Below are positions 1 through 10,130 of a DNA stretch of 64,000 nucleotides, one piece after another. Position 1 is the stretch's first letter; each line of letters opens with the position of its first letter. The DNA is taken from the NCBI RefSeq assembly GCF_007489285.1, contig NZ_VLIY01000019.1:21859-85858 (forward strand), written 5' to 3'. Below the pieces are notes generated by a model. The model had not been told where the DNA came from and searched no databases. It worked only from the letters and a program-made list of their open reading frames with translations. The position numbers and the translations under genes are program-made. Source of the DNA: Skermania sp. ID1734. Lineage in GTDB: Bacteria; Actinomycetota; Actinomycetes; Mycobacteriales; Mycobacteriaceae.

Positions 1-1
1 G

Positions 2-259
2 AAGGAACCGGTCGATGATTTCCGCCGCTACGCGCTGATCGAGGCGCAACCGGTCGCGATGGCCATCACCGAACACATCAAGAAGACGATCTCGATCTAT
101 CGCAGCATCGAACTGACGCCGTTCGGCTCGCAGTTCGTAACCACCTGCTTCGACCTCACCGGCTACAACGCTGGCGGCTGGGACGACAACGATCGCGGCG
201 ACAAGACCATCGGCAAAGGCCCGCCGTCGCGGCGCAAGCCCAAGCCGGGCAAGCACTAG
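2..259 (+). CDS. C-terminal end of an unrecognised protein (partial)
   Basis: An open frame enters from the left edge and stops at the TAG ending at 259, leaving about 85 residues. An internal ATG at 59 is unlikely to be the start because the same frame is open to the edge and reads as ordinary protein. The tail is basic and proline-rich and ends in lysine-rich sequence. It runs convergent to the P450 gene, with about 60 bp between the two stops. I do not recognise the family. Confidence 0.6.
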   Translation, partial: KEPVDDFRRYALIEAQPVAMAITEHIKKTISIYRSIELTPFGSQFVTTCFDLTGYNAGGWDDNDRGDKTIGKGPPSRRKPKPGKH

Positions 260-318
260 CGCTTTTCCCGCAGCCGCCCGGGGTACGGCGTGCGCAACCC
301 CGGGCGGTTCGTCGCGTG

Positions 319-1644
319 CTAGACGAACTCGAACTCCAACGGGTACAGGTCCATGCCGTACGGCAGCTTCCGTCCGGCCTTTGCCGTGGTGCCAGATACC
401 TTCGGCGTGGCCGAATTCAACACCTGAGCCAGAAACGCGGTGCCGAGGAAGATCGCCATTCCGGCACCCGGGCAGCCCTGCGGGCCGTGGCTGAAGAAGT
501 TGAACGACCAGTTGGACCCGGCATCCCCGGAAGCCCATTCCTCGGGAGCGAAGCGGTCCGCATAGCTGACAATGTCGGCGTTGCGGTGAGCGAACATATT
601 CGGGATCAGCACCTGTGTGCCTTCCGGTATGACTTTGCCGCTGGGCAGCATGACATCCCGGATGGCCACCCGGCCGAACAGACCGGTGGTCGGGTACAGC
701 CGCATCGCCTCGAGCAGGCAACCCGAGAGATACGACAACGACGCCACCGCGGCGGGGCTGTCCAAGTCGCACACCTGCACCTCGGACACCGCCTTCGCGC
801 GCTGGTCGGGGTGCGTGGCGAGTAGCGCGAGCGCGCGAGTGACGTTGGCGGCCAAGGTGTCTCCCATGGCGAACAACCAGTGCACCACCTGCCCGGCGGG
901 ATCCACGCCGTCCACCGCGGTGTCGGCGATCAGCCCGGCCAGGCTGCCCGACTCCGCGCGATCGAGGTAGTGCTGGACCCGCTTGATGAACGCCGGGTAG
1001 TCGTCACTGGTCTTGCCGGGCGTGTTGTTCGCCTGTCCCATCAGGTCTTTCAGCGCGGCGGTGATCGCCGTGTCGTCGGCGGCGGACTTGCCGAACACGA
1101 CGATGCGCGTGAGCCGCTGGAAGGCCTCGTTGATGTCGGACCACTTGACCTTTCGCTGCTGCGAGAGGTCGAGGATGTGGTTCGCTTCCTCTTTCGCGGC
1201 CGCGAGCATGGGCTCGGCGAGGCGGTGCAACGGCTTGCCGGTGTCCAGGATCGCCTCGGCGAAGCGCCGACGCTGCTCCCAGACGGGCATCCGCGACAGC
1301 GTCAGCGCCTCGGGCTGAAACGCCACCATGCCTTTACGTTTGCTGCCGAAGTCGGACGCGAAGGGATCCGGAGATCCTTCGAGCACGAACTTGATGTCGT
1401 CTGGGTGATGAGCGAGCACAACCTCGTCGGTGGCCATCCGAATGAAGAACGGTTCGGGCCCGTACTTGTTGACGAGCCCGCGAACCGTCCGGAAGGTGTG
1501 CTGGTCACCACCCACCAATCCCGCTAGCCGGGTGGGCTTTTCACGCTTGGTGAACAATCCCTGCACAACGCTGGGCACCCCGACCACGGCGGTGAAGAGC
1601 ACGCCATCCACGGTGGAGGCGTGCCGCAACTCCGTTCCGGACAC
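319..1644 (-). CDS. Cytochrome P450 paired with a fatty-acid dioxygenase
   Basis: A 441-residue P450. The ExxR motif is in CLLEAMRLYP, the haem loop reads FFSHGPQGCPG with the cysteine ligand near residue 391, and the I-helix reads FAMGDTLAA. The frame is open further upstream, but that part overlaps the dioxygenase gene. The likely start is GTG at 1644, one base after the dioxygenase stop (1648-1646), with GGGAG just upstream, so the two are translationally coupled. Fungal Ppo/linoleate diol synthases fuse a peroxidase-type dioxygenase to a P450 that rearranges the fatty-acid hydroperoxide. By analogy this P450 probably isomerises or cleaves the hydroperoxide made by its neighbour. That role is inferred; the P450 fold is clear. 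Confidence 0.9.
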   Translation of the reverse strand: MSGTELRHASTVDGVLFTAVVGVPSVVQGLFTKREKPTRLAGLVGGDQHTFRTVRGLVNKYGPEPFFIRMATDEVVLAHHPDDIKFVLEGSPDPFASDFGSKRKGMVAFQPEALTLSRMPVWEQRRRFAEAILDTGKPLHRLAEPMLAAAKEEANHILDLSQQRKVKWSDINEAFQRLTRIVVFGKSAADDTAITAALKDLMGQANNTPGKTSDDYPAFIKRVQHYLDRAESGSLAGLIADTAVDGVDPAGQVVHWLFAMGDTLAANVTRALALLATHPDQRAKAVSEVQVCDLDSPAAVASLSYLSGCLLEAMRLYPTTGLFGRVAIRDVMLPSGKVIPEGTQVLIPNMFAHRNADIVSYADRFAPEEWASGDAGSNWSFNFFSHGPQGCPGAGMAIFLGTAFLAQVLNSATPKVSGTTAKAGRKLPYGMDLYPLEFEFV

Positions 1645-1645
1645 C

Positions 1646-3448
1646 TCAGCTCCCGAACGGCATGTAGGCCTTGACCGTGTCCGCAGCCCGCATGATGATG
1701 TGCTTCTTGTCCGGAGACGGCGAACCGAGCGCCGGCCACGGCGCAAAGACCCGCTCCACGTCGCCGATCACCGGTTGCAGTTCCGGGTAGTGGCGCAGCA
1801 GAACGTCTTTCATCCCGTTGTTGTTCACCCAGTCGTAGCCGGTCTTGGTGTAGACCTCGGGCCGGAAGTCCTTGGTGAAGAAGCGGTCACTCTTGAGCCG
1901 GCGCGACGCCATCAGGATGAAGATCCGGAATGCGGTGTCGGAGAAGCCGAATCCCTTCGGCGGCTGCTCGGCCTGCATACCGATCTGCAGGTCCACCGCG
2001 TCCACGTCGCCGTTGTAGATCTCGTTGATCTCCTTGGCCCACTGCTTGTTCGGCGTGATGTCCTCGATCCGCTTGCGGCGCGGCATGCGCAGGGCTTCGC
2101 GGAAGTCGTTGTACCGCGGGACCCCTCGCTCGCGGTCTCGAACGATGTCGAGGGTGGCCAGGTCGGTGATCTGCCCGTCGAGGCGGTGCAGACTGCGCAG
2201 CGCGTTGGGGTAGTTGTGCAGACAGACGGCACCCGCACTGGCCAGGCCGAACGAATACCACATGTCGCCCATGCCCATGCTGTCCATGACCTCACGGGTG
2301 GCGGCACCTTGGATTTCGGTGAACGTCTTTTCCTGCAGCAGTTCGCCGGACTCCAACGAGTAGAACGACCAGTCGTCGGGGATCAACGGGTGCATGCGGT
2401 AGACCGAGACGAACTCCTCGGTGAGCGAGAACGGCGCGGCGTGGTGGTCGGTTGGCGAACCGATGATGCCGGAGAGCACCTCGCTGTCGCCGACGCGGCC
2501 GATTCGGTCGCGGAACGTCTCACCGAGCGCGCCGTACCAGTTGGCGTTCATGCCGATCTGCAAGGCCGGGTGACGTAGGATACACGTGGTCCACTCGACC
2601 GTGTGGATCTTGGCGATCAGGGCCGAAACCACCAGCACACCGAGCTCGAACAGGCGCTGGTCGGTAAGGCTTGGGTCGGCCTTCTTCAGCGCGTCGCAAA
2701 CGGCGTTGTGTTCCCGGGAGAACAGGGTGTGCAGCAGCCCCGGGCCCACCCACCAGTTCTCCTGGAAGCCGGTGATGTCGATGCCGGGGATCTCGCTCTC
2801 GTGCAGCCGGCCCTTCTCGTCGACCTTGATCTTGCCGTCGACGAAGGTGCGCACGTACTTCTGCTTCTCAGCGCCGCTGCCGTACACCTGCGACCCGTCC
2901 CACCAGTGCGACTCGGTGTTGGCGAACACCGGTGCCGGGCACCCGTCGCGGATCTCCCCCTTCATCGGGATGGTTTCCCGGATCCGCATCGGGTTTTCGG
3001 GGAAATCGTCGCCGTCTTGCAGCGGGATCTCGATGTTGCGGCCCGGCACGCCGTTGCCGTGGAAGAACCAGTTGTGGTTTTCGAACTGCAACCATGCCGC
3101 CGCGAGCGCGTTGATGATGCCGGCGGGCTTGAAGGTGTCGCGAGCCATGAGCTTGCGGCTGATCTCGCGCGGGTCCGGGGTGAGCAGGCGCTTCTTGTCC
3201 ACGATGGTCTGCTCGATCGGGACGTTGCGACCGAAGCCGGTGCCGCGTGCGCCCATCATGGGGCAGGACAGGTCGTTCCAGTCGCCGTCTGGCGTCCGGG
3301 CGCGCTCGGCCTCGGGCGTCAGCGGGTGGATGGGCTCGTCGGGCCGAATGCCCTCGCCCTCGAAGAGGTTCTTTTCGCGCAGGTCGACGCGCAGCTTGGA
3401 CAGGTTGGCCAGTTGCAGAACGAGGGAGGGGTGCTCATACCACTGCAT
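1646..3448 (-). CDS. Animal-type haem peroxidase / fatty-acid alpha-dioxygenase-like enzyme
   Basis: About 600 residues from ATG 3448, which has GAAAGAG upstream; the longer frame would run into the preceding gene. The distal haem histidine fits His125 in QFENHNWFF, the typical alpha-dioxygenase motif. FSREHNAVCD at about 243-252 is another family signature. VYRMHPLIPD supplies the putative catalytic radical tyrosine (Tyr350) and proximal haem ligand (His353), the Tyr-x-x-His pair of cyclooxygenases and alpha-DOX. Family members oxygenate unsaturated or saturated fatty acids to hydroperoxides. There is no signal peptide, so it is probably cytosolic or membrane-associated. It sits between a small partner gene and a P450 in one operon. 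The exact substrate cannot be read from sequence. Confidence 0.88.
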   Translation of the reverse strand: MQWYEHPSLVLQLANLSKLRVDLREKNLFEGEGIRPDEPIHPLTPEAERARTPDGDWNDLSCPMMGARGTGFGRNVPIEQTIVDKKRLLTPDPREISRKLMARDTFKPAGIINALAAAWLQFENHNWFFHGNGVPGRNIEIPLQDGDDFPENPMRIRETIPMKGEIRDGCPAPVFANTESHWWDGSQVYGSGAEKQKYVRTFVDGKIKVDEKGRLHESEIPGIDITGFQENWWVGPGLLHTLFSREHNAVCDALKKADPSLTDQRLFELGVLVVSALIAKIHTVEWTTCILRHPALQIGMNANWYGALGETFRDRIGRVGDSEVLSGIIGSPTDHHAAPFSLTEEFVSVYRMHPLIPDDWSFYSLESGELLQEKTFTEIQGAATREVMDSMGMGDMWYSFGLASAGAVCLHNYPNALRSLHRLDGQITDLATLDIVRDRERGVPRYNDFREALRMPRRKRIEDITPNKQWAKEINEIYNGDVDAVDLQIGMQAEQPPKGFGFSDTAFRIFILMASRRLKSDRFFTKDFRPEVYTKTGYDWVNNNGMKDVLLRHYPELQPVIGDVERVFAPWPALGSPSPDKKHIIMRAADTVKAYMPFGS

Positions 3449-3503
3449 GTCGGAAAGCTCTTTCGGTGTGGGCTGAATAGGGAAGACGGACAAACGGGCG
3501 CGC

Positions 3504-4136
3504 TCAGGTGCGTAGCGCGAAGTAACCGATCTTGGAGTAGTTGCCGTTGGGCAGGCGGAACAGGATCTTGCCCAGGTAGGCACCCGGCACGATCTCGACA
3601 AGCTCGTCGCGGATGCTGCGGATGATCAGCGTCGGGTTGGATTCGATGTCGGCATAGTCGATCACCATGACCTCGCGGTCCGGGTCGTCCTTGCCCGCTT
3701 CGACGTAGGTCTTGAAATCGAACGCCAGCTTGCCCTTGTCCGCCTTCTTCATCGAATACAGCGGCCAGATCAGCTTGGACACCACCGCTGAACTGTCGGT
3801 CATCCGGTTGTCGCCAGTACCGGTGGCGGCGTCGAAGCGCTTGCCGTCCCACGGCATCCACATGCTGGTGAGTAGCTTGACCGCCGCATCGGTCGCGGTG
3901 TTGGTCGTCGTCATGACGAGGATGCCGTCGGTCGGTCCGTCGAGATCGCGCACCGGGCCGCCGAGACGGAACAGTTCGTTGAGCCGCTCGTCGGCCGTGT
4001 CTTTGTCGGTTTTGGCCAGCTCTTGCAATTCGACGATCTGAGCCCACGCGGCCTCTTGGGCGCCGGATCTGTCGTCGGAACTACGCGTGCGCAATGCCGA
4101 AACCGTGTCGGCGATTGATTCGGATGCTGCGGACAT
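3504..4136 (-). CDS. Unrecognised protein at the head of the dioxygenase-P450 operon
   Basis: A 210-residue soluble protein from ATG 4136 with a GGGGG ribosome-binding site about 7 nt upstream. It has no signal peptide or membrane span. The N-terminal third is helical and charged. The remainder alternates short hydrophobic strands and ends in a strand-rich segment with GKILFRLPNGNYSKIGYF, which could be a lipocalin-like or other beta-barrel fold. The gap to the dioxygenase is 55 bp, so the three genes are probably co-transcribed. A substrate carrier or accessory subunit would fit the context, but no family was recognised and no function is claimed. Confidence 0.75.
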   Translation of the reverse strand: MSAASESIADTVSALRTRSSDDRSGAQEAAWAQIVELQELAKTDKDTADERLNELFRLGGPVRDLDGPTDGILVMTTTNTATDAAVKLLTSMWMPWDGKRFDAATGTGDNRMTDSSAVVSKLIWPLYSMKKADKGKLAFDFKTYVEAGKDDPDREVMVIDYADIESNPTLIIRSIRDELVEIVPGAYLGKILFRLPNGNYSKIGYFALRT

Positions 4137-4301
4137 GGAAAACCCCCATCACATGTGAAGGTGCTGCGTTTGTGAACTTACGACCAACTGCCTGTCGCCC
4201 GTCGAGGAATCACGTTGTGGGTTCGAACAAAACTGCGGGTTGTCGCTGTGGGCGGCAACAACGGGGCATTTGGGCCTTGCCAGGGCTCGTAGTCTGACCG
4301 C

Positions 4302-5492
4302 GTGGAGGATGCGCTAGCGACACTGGCCAAGACGCTGCTTGCCCGGGTTACCGAACACGGCAGCGGCATGGCTGACGTGGTTCGGGAGCGGATCCCGTTC
4401 TACCGCGACGCCACCGCCGTCTCCATCGCCGAGTTGCGCGACAGTTGCACTGCCAACCTGCGTTACGTGTTCACCGCGCTCGCCGAGCACACTCCACCCG
4501 ATCCGACGGCCGCTGCCGAGACCGGCACCCAGCGCGCGCAGTCGGGCGTGCCGCTGGCGACCGTCATGGCGGCCTACCGGGTGGGCTTTCGGTACATGTG
4601 GGAGAAGGTCGTTTCCGAGGCACGCCGGCTGGACGTGCCCAACGAGACGGTGCTCGAAGCGACGGCCCAGGCGATGGTCGCCCAGGATCTGTTCACCCAC
4701 GAGATGGCCACTGCCTACAACCGCAGGATGACGGCCCAGATCGTGCGCCAGGAGACCGAACGCGCGGCGCTGGCGGAGGCAGTGCTGACCGGGTCGATCA
4801 CCGACCGCAAGACCCTCTGGGAGGCCGCCGACCTGCTCGGTCTTCCGACGACGGGCAGATACGTGGTGGTCGCCGCCGAGTTGCCCGCGGCCGGGCGGCT
4901 GGCCCTCGACGACATCGCCGCGGTCCTCGGCGAGCATGGCATCCGATCAGCGTGGCGGCTGCTGCCCGAGCTGCAGGTCGGCATCGTCGCACTCGACAGT
5001 GAAGATGCATCCGGCGAGTCCTATGAATCGCTGATCAAGCTCTTGCAGCAGCACGCCGACAGCCGAATCGGCGTCAGCCCGATTTTCGACGACCTGACGC
5101 AGACGGGTCAGTCGCTCGAGTTGGCGCGGTTGACGGTGGCCAGTGGCCTGCCCGGCCGAACCGTGTCGCTGTTCGAGGAGAACCCGGTGGGTATCGCCGC
5201 GGTGAGTGCGCCCGCCGTGATGCAGCGCGTCGCGGCCAACGTGCTGGCACCGCTGAATGCGTTACCCGACGACGAGCGCCAAATGCTGCTGCAAACGCTT
5301 CGGGTATGGATCGACGCGGGCGGCTCGACCACCAAGGCCGCCTCGCGATTGTTCTGCCACCCCAACACCATTCGGTATCGGCTGCGCCGCATCGAGGAAC
5401 AGACCGGCCGGCAGTTGAACCGGCCCGCCGACGCCGCGGCAGTGTGCCTGGCACTGCAGGTGGAGTCGAGCAAGCAGCACGGTCGTGGGTAA
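4302..5492 (+). CDS. PucR-family transcriptional regulator
   Basis: A 396-residue regulator. The N-terminal half is an all-helical sensor region (about 1-160), a GGDEF-like degenerate middle follows, and the C-terminus carries the PucR helix-turn-helix (GGSTTKAASRLFCHPNTIRY, about 336-355, followed by RLRRIEEQTG). The GTG at 4302 is the first usable start and lacks a strong Shine-Dalgarno. It is divergent from the dioxygenase operon across 165 bp, which includes an imperfect 8-bp inverted repeat (GTTGTCGC / GCGGCAAC), so it is the obvious candidate regulator of that operon. The effector is unknown; a fatty acid or oxylipin would be a guess. Confidence 0.85.
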   Translation: MEDALATLAKTLLARVTEHGSGMADVVRERIPFYRDATAVSIAELRDSCTANLRYVFTALAEHTPPDPTAAAETGTQRAQSGVPLATVMAAYRVGFRYMWEKVVSEARRLDVPNETVLEATAQAMVAQDLFTHEMATAYNRRMTAQIVRQETERAALAEAVLTGSITDRKTLWEAADLLGLPTTGRYVVVAAELPAAGRLALDDIAAVLGEHGIRSAWRLLPELQVGIVALDSEDASGESYESLIKLLQQHADSRIGVSPIFDDLTQTGQSLELARLTVASGLPGRTVSLFEENPVGIAAVSAPAVMQRVAANVLAPLNALPDDERQMLLQTLRVWIDAGGSTTKAASRLFCHPNTIRYRLRRIEEQTGRQLNRPADAAAVCLALQVESSKQHGRG

Positions 5493-5511
5493 GCGGCGGT
5501 TGAGCAGTCCT

Positions 5512-6030
5512 CTAGTCGCCGCCGTCATGTTTGTCGCCGCCGTCATGACGTGACCGGACCGATCGGCCGACGCGCCCGGATCGGGCGTCGCGGTAGGCCC
5601 ACGTACCCAAGATGAAGACGGACAGCGCTACAAGCCCGACTCCTAGGTAGCCCTTACCGCGGTGCAAGTCACGCATCTGTGCAGGTGTGTAGACATCTAT
5701 GCGGATATCACCCAAGTACGAAGGAGACGTGAACGGAAGTGCCACGCCCGTTGGCAAGCCACGCTGCGGGTTCAACTTTTCGATCACCCGGCTCGTGCCC
5801 ACGGTGAAAACGGTGCACCTGTCGGCAGAGTCCATTGGTTGTCCATCACAGAACGTACCGATCAGATACTTGTAGGCGAGGCCCCAGCCAACCAAAAACG
5901 CAATAAGTAGACCCACGAAGAGGCCGGCAACGACGAGGCGGCCCAGAACCCTCCTCACCTCGGCCCACGAATGCGCCAGGTCAGCGGGCGAGTCGGTCCG
6001 GCGAAATCGGTCACCGCTCCACGGTTGCAC
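5512..6030 (-). CDS. Small membrane protein of unknown function
   Basis: About 172 residues with two hydrophobic helices, one near residues 30-55 and one near 123-145, enclosing an extracytoplasmic loop of about 70 residues with two cysteines. The tail ends in a direct repeat of HDGGD, caused by a duplicated 15-base DNA segment around 5515-5546. The start is uncertain: TTG at 6045 or GTG at 6030. It lies downstream of purA in the same direction, but a palindrome follows purA, so co-transcription is doubtful. No family recognised. Confidence 0.6.
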   Translation of the reverse strand: MQPWSGDRFRRTDSPADLAHSWAEVRRVLGRLVVAGLFVGLLIAFLVGWGLAYKYLIGTFCDGQPMDSADRCTVFTVGTSRVIEKLNPQRGLPTGVALPFTSPSYLGDIRIDVYTPAQMRDLHRGKGYLGVGLVALSVFILGTWAYRDARSGRVGRSVRSRHDGGDKHDGGD

Positions 6031-6142
6031 ACCGCGCTCGTGCAATCCACCGCGCGGCAGTTCGCATCTCTAGTAAGCGCTTCGCTCCCCTCGGACAGAA
6101 CGCGAACCGTGTGGTGCAGACGCGAAGTCGCCCGCTCCCCGC

Positions 6143-6184
6143 TGTGCGTGTTTTTTCACCGCGGGCGGTGAAAAAACACGCACA
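6143..6184. repeat. Dispersed palindrome, copy 1 (terminator-like, downstream of purA)
   Basis: A perfect 20-bp inverted repeat with a GG centre. The outer arm reads TGTGCGTG, the middle is a run of six T (six A in the other arm), and the inner arm is CACCGC. It begins 5 bp after the purA stop codon, where it could act as an intrinsic terminator. Copies at 19960, 39161 and 46906 differ at the arm positions after TGTGCGTG, and both arms change together. Confidence 0.9.
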
Positions 6185-6189
6185 AGCGA

Positions 6190-7488
<1,299 letters not shown>

Positions 7489-7603
7489 CTACTGTCGGCG
7501 GGTTGGCACGCGGGTGGACTGGCATCCAACGCGCTCTCAACGCGCAGCACGGTATGAAACTGCAGGTTCCTGCCGATTCTCGGGCAGTGGCCGGAAGAAC
7601 AGT

Positions 7604-8062
7604 CTAGTGCAGGTGCGGCCAGTGGCCCCAATGCCGGCGCCCGGCGGTCGATGCGGTGTGGTGGATCGCGGCGCGCGTGAGCCGGCACAACTTGACCTCG
7701 ACGTCCGCTCCGCCGCGTGCGGATCCGCCGCGGATCCTCGCGATCGAGGCCCGACACGTCGGCGGTGACCACACCTCGACGGGCACGGCCATGGGAGATG
7801 GCGGGGCGTCCAGGATGTGCAAATAGACAACACGATCCGGGTCACCACCGATGCGGTAGGCGACGCTGGCGTCCAGTCGGCTCCTCGTTGCCTTCGATTC
7901 GCTTCCGGATTGCGGCACGGCGTGCACGGTGGCGGCCGCGTGGGCGGCAATGCGCACAGGTAGCTGAGATTCCTTCGGCCACAACTCCGGCATTAACGAT
8001 GAATCATCGAGCTGCAATTCTTCGTCGGTATTGTTAACCAATCGAACGTCTAATCCGACCAT
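7604..8062 (-). CDS. Unrecognised small protein upstream of purA
   Basis: A 152-residue protein. ATG 8062 has AGAGGTGA about 6 nt upstream, which supports a real gene. The N-terminal two thirds look like a compact beta-rich domain (VGLDVRLVNNTDEELQLDD and later RVVYLHILD). The C-terminus is rich in His, Arg and Trp. No signal peptide, membrane span or cofactor motif is visible. It is transcribed toward purA and could be co-transcribed with it. Function unknown. Confidence 0.65.
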   Translation of the reverse strand: MVGLDVRLVNNTDEELQLDDSSLMPELWPKESQLPVRIAAHAAATVHAVPQSGSESKATRSRLDASVAYRIGGDPDRVVYLHILDAPPSPMAVPVEVWSPPTCRASIARIRGGSARGGADVEVKLCRLTRAAIHHTASTAGRRHWGHWPHLH

Positions 8063-8373
8063 CGCTATTCACCTCTAGCCACCGCTAATCCCAATTTTCT
8101 CGTCGCCGTAAAGCTTTGATTTGCGCTTCGCGGCGACGTCCGGCGAGACCTTTATGCAATTGTGTCGCTCATCTGCTGCCCGCTGGCCTTCTGCAGGTGC
8201 CGCTGAGGTCTATGGTGGCACCGGGGTACGACACATCCGCCCGTCCCACGTGACCTCGTCGACTCCATGCATCGGACGCTGATGAAGGACTACCCGGGGC
8301 GAACGTGGCTAACCCCGCGGCGCCAGCGGCCACCGTGCACCCAGTCGTACCCAGAGCGAGGAAGGAGCGGGGA
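8063..8373. other. Divergent intergenic region, 311 bp
   Basis: It separates the small minus-strand gene from the Rv0358-like plus-strand gene and must hold both promoters. The one structure I see is an 8-bp inverted repeat, CGTCGCCG at 8101 and CGGCGACG at 8131, with a 22-nt loop. No tRNA or convincing small ORF was seen. A GTG at 8305 would extend the downstream gene by 23 codons, but it lacks a good ribosome-binding site. Confidence 0.5.
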
Positions 8374-9036
8374 GTGAATTCGATCGTGCTGCGGTGCGGC
8401 GACGTTCCCCTGCCTATCGCGCTGGCGCCGCTCATGTGCATGCCGGCCGAAGCGATTCCGACCGACGCCGACCTGGAAGACGTTTGGCCGCAACTGTCTA
8501 CCCAGACCGAACAGCGACTGATCGTCGTGGGCAGCGATGCCGCGTTCGCCGCTGTGCTGACCCGCTTGCTGCGCACCGAGCGACTGCAGATAGCCCTCGC
8601 GCTCGTCCCGGACGAGGACTCCATCGCGGCGAAGGTGTACAGAATCGGCACCGGCGCGGCCGCCGCGACTCGCGCGCTGCAGGGAAAACCCAAGGAGCAT
8701 CCGCTGATTCGCGACGACACCGGCGTGGCGCTCGTCGGTACGGCGACGATCACCGGACCGCAAGGCGGCGCCGTCGAGGGCGAGGCGTACGTCGACGACA
8801 CCAAACTGTTCACCGGCACCGTTGCCGCCCTGCATGTTTCGCCGTGCGCGGACATGCCAGGCGTGCGCGCGCGCGTCGAGCGCGGGCCATTGCGCCGCGG
8901 GCGCTGGGTGAGCGGACGGGCGGTCCAGTTGGGTAGCAGCGCCGCCGTCGTTGAACGCGACGGCATACCCAGCGAGCGACCGGTGCGCAGGTCGGCGTTC
9001 TACCGCCACCACGAACCGTGGCTGCTCGTGCGTTGA
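8374..9036 (+). CDS. Conserved mycobacterial protein, Rv0358-like
   Basis: 220 residues from GTG 8374, preceded by GAAGGAG at 6-nt spacing. Position (between purA and the M50 peptidase) and length match Rv0358. The middle contains a diacylglycerol-kinase-like stretch: RLIVVGSDAAFAAVLTRLLR resembles the nucleotide loop region of NAD/DAG kinases, and RTERLQIALALVPDEDS follows. The glycine-rich ATP loop is not canonical, so enzymatic activity is doubtful. It overlaps the next gene by 19 bp if that gene starts at 9018. Confidence 0.8.
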   Translation: MNSIVLRCGDVPLPIALAPLMCMPAEAIPTDADLEDVWPQLSTQTEQRLIVVGSDAAFAAVLTRLLRTERLQIALALVPDEDSIAAKVYRIGTGAAAATRALQGKPKEHPLIRDDTGVALVGTATITGPQGGAVEGEAYVDDTKLFTGTVAALHVSPCADMPGVRARVERGPLRRGRWVSGRAVQLGSSAAVVERDGIPSERPVRRSAFYRHHEPWLLVR

Positions 9037-9779
9037 TACGGCCGAGCCCGGTCTTTCTCGGAGTCCTCGTGCTCGCGGTCGCCGGCGGCGTGATCGCCTG
9101 GCGCAGCGACGTCGGGTCCACTGCGGCACGGATCGGCGTGGTGCTGCTCGTGGTGTTCGGTTGGATTGTCACGGTCTGCCTGCACGAGTTCGCCCACGCG
9201 TATCTGGCCTGGCGGGCCGGCGATCAAGACGTGCAGGTGCGTGGCTACCTGACGCTCAACCCGCTGCGGTACAGCCATCCCCTGCTGTCGATCGTGCTGC
9301 CCGTGGCCTTCATCGCGCTCGGTGGGATCGGCCTGCCCGGCGGTGCCGTGTATGTGCACTCGGACCGGTTCAGCCCGCGGGTGCAGCGGCTGATCAGTCT
9401 GGCCGGGCCGGCGGTGAACGCGCTCGCCGCAGTCGTCTTGCTGGGCGCCGCGGCGACCGTGGGTAGTTCGACGTCGCACCCGGCGTTCTGGTTCGGCGTG
9501 AGCTTCCTCGGTTTCCTGCAGGTGACGGCGACCATCCTCAACCTGCTCCCGGTTCCGGGACTCGACGGCTACACCGCGTTGGAGCCGTCGCTGGACCCGA
9601 AGCTGAAGCGCTCGCTGGATCAGTACAAGGGCATCGGCCTGCTCGCGGTGATGGCGCTGTTGTTCGTGCCGAGAATCAACGCCGCATTTTTCAGTGCGAT
9701 TTTTTGGCTGTTCGGGCTCTCCGGCGTCCCGGTGTGGTGGCTGATCTACGGCGCCGACATGGTCCGGATCGGCCACTAG
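9018..9779 (+). CDS. Site-2-protease-like M50 zinc metallopeptidase, Rv0359-like
   Basis: A multi-pass membrane protein of about 253 residues. The zinc motif HEFAH (His56, Glu57, His60) lies in the second membrane segment, and the third ligand motif NLLPVPGLDG lies near 180-189. These are the two active-site elements of intramembrane S2P peptidases of the rhomboid-like SpoIVFB/Rv0359 type. It lacks a PDZ domain. The start is uncertain: GTG 9018 overlaps the upstream gene, and TTG 9033 is an alternative at that gene's stop. Substrate unknown. Confidence 0.9.
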   Translation: MAARALIRPSPVFLGVLVLAVAGGVIAWRSDVGSTAARIGVVLLVVFGWIVTVCLHEFAHAYLAWRAGDQDVQVRGYLTLNPLRYSHPLLSIVLPVAFIALGGIGLPGGAVYVHSDRFSPRVQRLISLAGPAVNALAAVVLLGAAATVGSSTSHPAFWFGVSFLGFLQVTATILNLLPVPGLDGYTALEPSLDPKLKRSLDQYKGIGLLAVMALLFVPRINAAFFSAIFWLFGLSGVPVWWLIYGADMVRIGH

Positions 9780-9870
9780 CCATAAGTGTGCGACCAGTCA
9801 CTGTTGCGGAATAAATATCGCGTCACGATGTATTCTATTAGTACAGGGCACTAACGGAAAGGTGGCAGCA

Positions 9871-10092
9871 ATGAGCGCAGTCGACGTTGTGACAATCATC
9901 CTCGTGGCAGGTTTGGCAATCGTGACCGTCGCAATGGCGTTCCTTGGACTCCTCGGCCTCATGGGCACAACTCGGATCGAGCGCTGCCCGGACTGTGACC
10001 ATCTCGCTTTCAGGCACGCCGACAACACCTCCTCTTGCCTGGTCTGCAGCCATCCGCGGGTCGTGCATCCGTTCCACCCGAGCGCGGCATAG
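9871..10092 (+). CDS. Small membrane protein with a zinc-ribbon-like C-terminus
   Basis: A 73-residue protein from ATG 9871, with GGAAAGGTGG upstream. One hydrophobic helix (about 6-36) is followed by a short domain with CPDC and CLVC spaced about 15 residues apart, plus several histidines; this looks like a zinc ribbon on the cytosolic side. It stands alone between the peptidase and the MarR gene behind an AT-rich promoter region (about 9800-9850). No family name recognised. Confidence 0.7.
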   Translation: MSAVDVVTIILVAGLAIVTVAMAFLGLLGLMGTTRIERCPDCDHLAFRHADNTSSCLVCSHPRVVHPFHPSAA

Positions 10093-10130
10093 CGGCGACC
10101 GTCGCCGCGACGGGGCGATATCGTGGCGCC

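Noticed and set aside
316..1527. Several plus-strand frames of 60-215 codons across the P450 gene
   Set aside because: They are antisense to a clear P450, arginine-rich, without ribosome-binding sites or family features; they are GC-rich shadow frames.
8063..8373. Possible tRNA or riboswitch in the 311-bp intergenic region
   Set aside because: No cloverleaf, CCA-end or known riboswitch core could be made out; only an 8-bp inverted repeat with a long loop.
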